37,278 bases of DNA from an uncultured Oscillospiraceae bacterium (lineage in GTDB: Bacteria > Bacillota > Clostridia > Oscillospirales > Oscillospiraceae). The notes beneath the pieces are model-generated. The model worked only from the letters and a program-made list of their open reading frames with translations. It was not told the DNA's origin and did no database searches. The stretch covers positions 1 through 37,278 of the forward strand of contig CAKTJC010000028.1 of assembly GCA_934567355.1 (NCBI GenBank). The letters run 5' to 3'. Of the stretch, positions 32,011 through 37,278 are shown piece after piece. Within the stretch, counting starts at the first letter, position 1; every line of letters begins with the position of its first letter. The translations under genes and the position numbers were made by a program.

Positions 32011-33210
32011 ATGAAAATTTTGATTTGCAATGTGGGCAGTACTTCGTTAAAATTTAAGCTGTATGATATGCCCGCCTGTACAGTGCTGTCCCAGGGGAAG
32101 GTCGAAAGGGTGGGCAGTTTGGATGACGCGGTTTTCCAGTATGAAAACCTTTTGACCGGAAAAACGATTTCCCAGGAAAGAATATCCATCCCGGACTATC
32201 GCTTCGGCATTGAAAAGTATTTGGAAAGGCTGACGGACAGCGAAGACGGTGTGCTGAGCTCTATCAATGAAATTGAGAGGGTGGGCTACAAGACCACCCT
32301 CTCCAAGGGACACTTCGGCACCCATGAGCTGACGGATGATGTGGTTGCCGGAATGCGGGATTGGCTGCCGCTGGCCATGCTGCACAACACCGGCTATATC
32401 CAAGCCATCGAGGTCATGCGCCAGGTGCTGCCGGATGCGATCTTCCTCGGCTGTTTTGAGACGGGCTTCCATCGCGAAATTCCGCTCGCCCGCCGCCTGT
32501 ACGGCGTGCCCTATGAGTGGTATGAAAAGTATGGCGTGCAGCGGTTGGGCTATCACAGTGCTTCCCATGGCTATATTGCGGATGTTTTGAATGACATGGC
32601 GAGCGGTAAGCCCTATAAGGCAATTTCCTGCCACCTGGGAGGCTCTTCCTCGGTGTGTGCCATCGAAAACGGAAAGAGCATCGATACAAGCTTTGGCATG
32701 TCGCTGCAATCCGGCCTGATTCATGCTGCCCGGGTGGGAGATATGGACTGCGACCTGTTCGAATTCCTGCGGCATGAGGGTCTGACTGATGCGGAAATCC
32801 ACGAGGGCTTTGAGAAGAATGGCGGCTTGCTGGGAATTTCCGGCGTCAGCAGCGATCTTCGCTATATCGAGGAGGCTGCCAACGCTGGAAACGAACGCGC
32901 CAAGCTGGCAATCGATGTGTTTGTGAGCGGTATCGTGCACTACATCGGCGCTTTCTATGTGGATTTGCAGGGGCTGGATTACCTGGTTTTCACAGCGGGC
33001 ATCGGAGAGAATTCTGATACGCTCCGCCGGCTGGTGTGTGAAAAGCTTGCCGTGCTGGATATCAGGCTGGATGAAAAGAAAAATGCAGGCCACCGGGGGA
33101 TGGGCGATTTGACCGCACCGGATTCCAAAGTTCGGGTTTTGGTTATCCCCACCAACGAGGAGCTGGGCATTGCCCGCCGCACCTATGAGTATGTGCGGCC
33201 CATGGCATGA
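32011..33210 (+). CDS. Acetate-kinase-family acyl-phosphate kinase, divergent active site
   Basis: A 399-residue ASKHA kinase of the acetate/propionate kinase family. TAGGAGA precedes ATG 32011. Conserved parts: Asn7 (NVGSTSLKF), His125 (MLHNTGY), His182 (GYHSASH), CHLGGSSS, Arg241 (AARVGDMD), FTAGIGENS, and Glu384 (TNEELGIARRT). Two residues that handle the acyl substrate in acetate kinase differ: Arg91 is replaced by Lys94 (VGYKTT for VGHRVV), and Asp148 by Glu150 (CFETGFH for FDTAFH). The acetyl pocket segment PLEGL reads LQSGL. The enzyme probably makes ATP from an acyl phosphate other than acetyl phosphate. Position after FdrA is where carbamate kinase sits in related operons. Confidence 0.88.
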   Translation: MKILICNVGSTSLKFKLYDMPACTVLSQGKVERVGSLDDAVFQYENLLTGKTISQERISIPDYRFGIEKYLERLTDSEDGVLSSINEIERVGYKTTLSKGHFGTHELTDDVVAGMRDWLPLAMLHNTGYIQAIEVMRQVLPDAIFLGCFETGFHREIPLARRLYGVPYEWYEKYGVQRLGYHSASHGYIADVLNDMASGKPYKAISCHLGGSSSVCAIENGKSIDTSFGMSLQSGLIHAARVGDMDCDLFEFLRHEGLTDAEIHEGFEKNGGLLGISGVSSDLRYIEEAANAGNERAKLAIDVFVSGIVHYIGAFYVDLQGLDYLVFTAGIGENSDTLRRLVCEKLAVLDIRLDEKKNAGHRGMGDLTAPDSKVRVLVIPTNEELGIARRTYEYVRPMA

Positions 33211-34241
33211 TGTTCGGCGATCTGGATTATCCCCGCAGGGAATGGACAGAGCAGGGGATTCACTGCGTTGAAATCGGCATACCCGGGGAAAGCCGCCGAG
33301 GGGTGCTGACCCGGGAGGCTTTGGCTGCTATGCGCCGGGAACGGGGAGTCGTGCAGGCCTTGGGCACAGAGACAATGGACGTGGATTTGACGACGGAGGC
33401 AATTCTTGAGAATGACTTTTTGATCCCCAGAGGAGCGGAACCCATTCCTGTCACATCCTACTGCCTGGAGTCAAGCCAGGGAACGCTGAAACCTGCCGTT
33501 GTGTATTTCCACGGTGGCGGCTTCCGGATGGGCTCCCGCAAAACTGTGGAAAACTCCATGCGTCTGCTGGCTCAGCTCAGCGGGAGTATTGTGTTCAGTG
33601 TAGAGTACCGCCTTGCGCCGGAATATCGCTTCCCTTGCGCGACGGATGACGCCTGGCAGGCGCTGCGCTGGCTCTTCAGAAATGCCGGGACGTTTCGGGC
33701 GGATAAAAACCGTTTCTTCGTAAGCGGAGACAGTGCCGGCGGAAATCTGGCTGCCGCCTGTGCCCGGAGAGACCGTAATATGCGGACAGGCATGATTGAT
33801 AGCCAGCTGCTGATTTATCCGGTTTTGAGTCAGGTGGAGCCGCAGATTGAGGGGTACCATTTTTCCCTGGAGGATTACGATGTGAATCCGGAGCAGGAAA
33901 AGTGGATTACCTCTTGTATCCTCTCTATGAAAAGTATCACCGCCGGTACGAGGCTATATACCTCCAATGCCCGGGAGGATGTTTCCCCGGATGCGTCTGT
34001 GCTGTTGGATACCAATTTTACCGGCCTTCCGAGGACAGTGCTCTTCTGCGCAGAGTTTGACTACTTAACCCAGCAGTCCAGAGCCTATGCGTCCCGGTTG
34101 GCCGGGGCCGGAGTGGATGTGACAATGGTTCTTTTCCGGGGCATGCATCACGGATTTATGAACCGTCTGGGTGAATATCCGCAGGCCACTGCGCTGCATC
34201 GGGAGCTTGCATCTTTTATTCGAAAGTCATATTATCAATAA
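33207..34241 (+). CDS. Alpha/beta-hydrolase, hormone-sensitive-lipase (HSL) family esterase
   Basis: A 344-residue esterase overlapping the kinase stop (ATGA). The oxyanion motif HGGG is at residues ~102-105 (YFHGGGFRMGS). The nucleophile is Ser176 in GDSAGGN, with Asp285 (AEFDYL) and His315 (MHHGFMNR) completing the triad. No signal peptide, so it acts in the cytoplasm. HSL-family enzymes hydrolyse short carboxylic esters, so an ester bond in the imported compound or an intermediate is likely. An ATG three bases later (33210) is an alternative start. Confidence 0.9.
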   Translation: MMFGDLDYPRREWTEQGIHCVEIGIPGESRRGVLTREALAAMRRERGVVQALGTETMDVDLTTEAILENDFLIPRGAEPIPVTSYCLESSQGTLKPAVVYFHGGGFRMGSRKTVENSMRLLAQLSGSIVFSVEYRLAPEYRFPCATDDAWQALRWLFRNAGTFRADKNRFFVSGDSAGGNLAAACARRDRNMRTGMIDSQLLIYPVLSQVEPQIEGYHFSLEDYDVNPEQEKWITSCILSMKSITAGTRLYTSNAREDVSPDASVLLDTNFTGLPRTVLFCAEFDYLTQQSRAYASRLAGAGVDVTMVLFRGMHHGFMNRLGEYPQATALHRELASFIRKSYYQ

Positions 34242-34253
34242 AGGAGTGTTTTT

Positions 34254-35135
34254 ATGAAAATCGGAATGATCGGTTTGGGAATCATGGGCAAGCCCATGGC
34301 AAAAAATTTGCTGAAGGCTGGCTATGAGTTGTGGGTAAATAACCGCAGCAGAGCTGCAGTGGATGAGTTGGCTGCCTGCGGTGCACATCCCGGCACCCGG
34401 CAGGAGCTGGCCGAGCACTGTGATGTGATCATCACCATGCTCCCCAACGGACCTCAGGTCAAGGAGGTTATGCTGGGCAGCGACGGTGTGGCACAGTATA
34501 TGCATGCCGGACAGATCTTTATTGATGCCAGCTCCATCAGCCCGGTAGCCAGTAAGGAGATCGGCACGGCATTGGCGGAAAAGGAAATTGAAATGCTGGA
34601 TGCCCCGGTATCCGGTGGCGAACCCAAAGCCATTGACGGCACGTTGAGCTTCATGGTGGGCGGCAAACAGGAAATCTTTGACCACTATAAAGAACTCCTC
34701 GGCGCGATGGGCAGTTCCGTCATTCGCTGCGGCGATTTGGGCGCAGGCAATACCACCAAGCTGGCAAACCAAATTGTGGTAGCCTGTAATATTCAGGCAG
34801 TGGCCGAGGCGTTTACTTTGGCTCAAAAGGCAGGGGTGGATCCGGAGGCGGTTTTCCATGCCATTCGCGGTGGCCTGGCCGGCTCCACGGTGATGGATGC
34901 CAAGGTGCCCATGATGCTTGCAGGAAACGACAAGCCCGGCTTCAAGATCGATCTGCACATCAAGGATCTGAACAACGTGCTGGATTGCGCCCACTCTGTC
35001 GGCGCACCGGTTCCCATGACGGCTTCCGTGATGGAGATCATGCAGTGGCTCCACAGCCATGACTGCGGCGGCTGCGATCACAGTGCCATCGCAAAATATT
35101 ACGAGTACCTCACCGGCATCCAGTTGGGAAGATGA
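34254..35135 (+). CDS. garR: 2-hydroxy-3-oxopropionate (tartronate semialdehyde) reductase
   Basis: Reduces tartronate semialdehyde to D-glycerate with NAD(P)H. The 293 residues show the dinucleotide fold GLGIMGKPMAKNLLKAG, the beta-hydroxyacid dehydrogenase signature DAPVSGGEPKAIDGTLSFMVGG and the catalytic Lys169 (GAGNTTKLANQ). The stretch AIRGGLAGSTVMDAKVPMML..PGFKIDLHIKDLNNVLD and the C-terminal DHSAIAKYYEYLTG match GarR/GlxR enzymes closely, which favours this substrate over other beta-hydroxyacids. GGAG is eight bases upstream. It feeds glycerate to the kinase encoded next. Confidence 0.92.
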   Translation: MKIGMIGLGIMGKPMAKNLLKAGYELWVNNRSRAAVDELAACGAHPGTRQELAEHCDVIITMLPNGPQVKEVMLGSDGVAQYMHAGQIFIDASSISPVASKEIGTALAEKEIEMLDAPVSGGEPKAIDGTLSFMVGGKQEIFDHYKELLGAMGSSVIRCGDLGAGNTTKLANQIVVACNIQAVAEAFTLAQKAGVDPEAVFHAIRGGLAGSTVMDAKVPMMLAGNDKPGFKIDLHIKDLNNVLDCAHSVGAPVPMTASVMEIMQWLHSHDCGGCDHSAIAKYYEYLTGIQLGR

Positions 35136-35177
35136 GTACAGCGCTGCTCGGCGCTGCAACATGAACAGGAGACGCAT

Positions 35178-36416
35178 ATGTCAATTTTAACCGATTCCAA
35201 GCAAATCATAGATGCAGCTATCCATGCTGCCTTGCCGGATACTGCGGTAGAGCAAGCACTGGAGCAGCTGCCGGAATATGAGGGGAGATTGATTTTGGTC
35301 GCTGCCGGAAAGGCGGCTTGGCAGATGGCATCTGCGGCTCAGCGACGCCTGGGGGATCGGATTTCTGGCGGTGTCGTTATCACCAAATATCACCATGCCC
35401 AGGGGCCGATTGGCAGGCTTCCTGTTTTCGAGGCGGGGCATCCCGTGCCGGATGAGAATTCCTACCGAGCCACACAGGCAGCTATTGATGCGGTGACAGG
35501 ACTGACGGAGTCGGATTTGGTACTATTCCTGCTGTCGGGCGGGGGCTCGGCGCTTTTTGAAAGACCGTTGATTGCACCGGAGGAGCTGGCGGAAATTACC
35601 CGGCAAATGCTGGCCTGTGGCGCGGATATTACCGAAATCAATACCCTGCGTAAACGCTTTTCGGCGGTGAAGGGCGGAAAATTTGCTCAGCTCTGTGCGC
35701 CGGCTCAAGTGTTTTCCATCGTACTATCTGACATTTTGGGGGATCCGCTGGATTCCATTGCCTCAGGTCCGGCCTATCCGGATTCGACGACGGCAGCTCA
35801 GGCTCAAGCGATTGCGGAGAAATATTGCTTAAAGCTGAGCAGTGATGCAAGAGCCCGGCTGGCAGAAGAGACGCCAAAGAAGCTGGTCAATGTCAGGAGT
35901 ATCGTAACAGGCTCTGTCCGGCAGTTGTGTGCGGCGGCTTCCCAAACGGCGGCTGCCCTGGGCTATAAGCCTATTGTTCTTTCGGCATCCATCTGCTGCG
36001 AGGCTCGGGAGGCGGGCAGTTTTCTGGCATCCATTGCCCAATATCATCAGGATTCAAAGGAATCACTTGCTTTCATCCTGGGTGGTGAAACGGTGGTGCA
36101 CCTGACGGGCGATGGCCTGGGCGGTCGAAATCAAGAGCTTGTGTTAGGGGCAGCCGGTGGAATCGCCGGGATGAGCAACACGCTGATTTTCTCTATCGGC
36201 TCCGATGGAACCGACGGCCCCACTGATGCCGCCGGCGGCTGGGTAGACGGAGAGACAGTAAATCGCCTGACGGCGAAGGGGCTTCGCTTGGATGATGTTT
36301 TGCAGCGCAATGATTCTTATCATGCCCTGAAAGCGATTGGCGGACTGATTGTTACCGGACCCACCGGTACTAACGTCAACGACCTGACAGTACTGCTGCT
36401 CAAGCGCGGCGGATAA
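35178..36416 (+). CDS. Glycerate 2-kinase, GckA/MOFRL family
   Basis: Phosphorylates glycerate, in this family usually to 2-phosphoglycerate, which enters lower glycolysis. The 412 residues have the GckA landmarks: VAAGKAAWQMASAAQ, HHAQGPIGRLPVFEAGHPVPDENSYRA, FLLSGGGSALFE, INTLRKRFSAVKGGKFA, VLSDILGDPLDSIASGP, and the MOFRL domain with LGGETVVHLTGDGLGGRNQELVL and SDGTDGPTDAAGG. AGGAGA precedes ATG 35178. Last gene of the second operon, followed by a strong terminator. Confidence 0.95.
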   Translation: MSILTDSKQIIDAAIHAALPDTAVEQALEQLPEYEGRLILVAAGKAAWQMASAAQRRLGDRISGGVVITKYHHAQGPIGRLPVFEAGHPVPDENSYRATQAAIDAVTGLTESDLVLFLLSGGGSALFERPLIAPEELAEITRQMLACGADITEINTLRKRFSAVKGGKFAQLCAPAQVFSIVLSDILGDPLDSIASGPAYPDSTTAAQAQAIAEKYCLKLSSDARARLAEETPKKLVNVRSIVTGSVRQLCAAASQTAAALGYKPIVLSASICCEAREAGSFLASIAQYHQDSKESLAFILGGETVVHLTGDGLGGRNQELVLGAAGGIAGMSNTLIFSIGSDGTDGPTDAAGGWVDGETVNRLTAKGLRLDDVLQRNDSYHALKAIGGLIVTGPTGTNVNDLTVLLLKRGG

Positions 36417-36529
36417 GCAGATTACCTTTCCCTGCTGCGATCACGCTATGTCAATCGTGACAGGGAAGAAAAAGACCTCTATCGGTAAAAGCCTCAATGC
36501 CGGTAGCTGGGAATGAAATAACCGCAGAT

Positions 36530-36562
36530 CGTGTCGGAGCAAATTGCTCCGGCACGATTTTA
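36530..36562 (+). terminator. Terminator of the second catabolic operon
   Basis: A 12-bp stem with one G-T pair (36530-36541 with 36545-36556), three-base loop, then ATTTTAC. A weaker hairpin (TTCCCTG/CAGGGAA) lies earlier in the same gap. The rest of 36417-36697 shows no gene. Confidence 0.75.
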
Positions 36563-36697
36563 CATAGGGCGGAAAAGTTTTTTGTGATATCTTGAGGGAA
36601 ATTGAAGTTCAAGATGGGTACGGAAGAGAGCAGAGCTGCCAACGTATTTGTAATCCAACATTTTTAAGCTTCTGAGCTTTGCGCTAGGGAAGGGACA

Positions 36698-37056
36698 ATG
36701 GGACGCGTATGCTTGAGTTTACACGAAGGCCCTGAAGAAAGTTACCTTGATTTCTACAAAACATTTATCAATCAAGACAGATGCAAGAATACACCCTATC
36801 TCATTCCGGCAAGCTTCTACTACGGCCATGTTAGACGAATCCTCGCAAACGCTGATGCCTTTATGGAAGCCATGCTACGTACCTGGAATCAACGCTGAAA
36901 CTTGCTCAGGAGGTGTATGAAACCTGGCAGGCCGGCGGTCCGAGACCAATCTACAGCGATATGCTGTGGTTCATTCTGAATAACGATGGTTCGATTACAG
37001 TTCGGAACCAGTATAAGGAAGGGAAAAACCGTTCCGAAATTACATTCGGTCAGTAA
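36698..37056 (+). pseudogene. Frameshifted remnant of a small gene, product unknown
   Basis: ATG 36698 has AGGGAAGGG upstream and opens 66 codons (SYLDFYKTFINQDRC, PYLIPASFYYGHVRRIL) before a stop at 36898. A second frame, open from 36856 to TAA 37054-37056, continues with ESTLKLAQEVYETWQAGG and SDMLWFILNNDGSITVRNQY. Joining both in the overlap 36856-36897 by one frame change would restore a protein of about 119 residues. No family was recognised. The alternative is two unrelated short open frames by chance. Confidence 0.45.
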
Positions 37057-37200
37057 ACGAGCGCCACTTCTGGATGGGAATGCATTATAATGAGCGAATT
37101 CACTCTACAGAATGTAAAATAATTATTGGACGGAAAAAGAAAAGAGGCAAGTGCCTCACGCCCAACACTGGAGCCGTCATGACTTGCCACAGAGAGATTA

Positions 37201-37272
37201 GGGAACCTCTGAATAAATAGCCCAATATTCTGCTATTCTTTCTATTTTAGAAATTTTTGCAGAATACTGGGC
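37201..37272. repeat. Inverted repeats at the right edge, possible insertion-sequence end
   Basis: GGGAACCTCTGA (37201-37212) resembles the ends of the element at 28849-28957. Close by, a 14-bp inverted repeat with one mismatch pairs 37220-37233 with 37259-37272 around 25 bases. This may be the terminal region of an insertion sequence extending past the window; no transposase is visible. Confidence 0.3.
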
Positions 37273-37278
37273 GTGAAA

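Overview
The window looks like the chromosome of a gut-type anaerobic Firmicute, most likely a clostridium of the Oscillospiraceae/Ruminococcaceae kind. The evidence is gene content and gene order: an OLE RNA with its partner gene oapA, then dxs-tlyA-nadK-argR-recN, a T-box in front of tyrS, and moderately GC-rich coding sequence with GGAGG ribosome binding sites. No tRNA, rRNA, CRISPR array or intact transposase gene was seen.

Left part (1-16.7 kb): housekeeping genes, nearly all on the + strand. The 3' part of cysS overlaps polA, which runs into rimI and tsaD with stop/start overlaps. A lone acetyltransferase gene follows, preceded by DnaA-box-like sequences and closed by a terminator. Then comes a ~0.6 kb gene-free stretch, read here as the OLE noncoding RNA, followed by oapA, dxs, tlyA, nadK, argR, recN and an ASCH-domain gene. 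A complete promoter and a tyrosine-type T-box riboswitch then drive an M28-type membrane peptidase, tyrS and an acetyltransferase. A small PH-like membrane protein gene lies on the - strand with its own promoter.

Right part (16.9-36.4 kb): two adjacent catabolic gene sets on the + strand, linked by a shared palindromic operator and by a GntR/FCD repressor gene between them. Set 1 is a complete Dpp/Opp-type ABC importer (lipoprotein, two permeases, two ATPases), a glycoside-hydrolase-like protein and a two-lobed metallo-beta-lactamase-fold protein. Set 2 is a paralogue of the hydrolase-like protein, a DUF1116 protein, an FdrA protein, a 60-residue FdrA-associated protein, a divergent acetate-kinase-family enzyme, an HSL-type esterase, tartronate semialdehyde reductase and glycerate 2-kinase.

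Inference for the right part: an unknown compound is imported and opened by the hydrolases. A DUF1116/FdrA transferase, related to the E. coli oxamate carbamoyltransferase, may cleave a piece to an acyl- or carbamoyl-phosphate. The kinase could harvest that as ATP, and the remaining C3 unit would enter glycolysis as tartronate semialdehyde -> glycerate -> 2-phosphoglycerate. The substrate cannot be read from the sequence. This is the best candidate in the window for an undescribed system.

Right end (36.4-37.3 kb): the operon terminator, a frameshifted gene remnant of unknown function, and inverted repeats that may belong to an insertion sequence.
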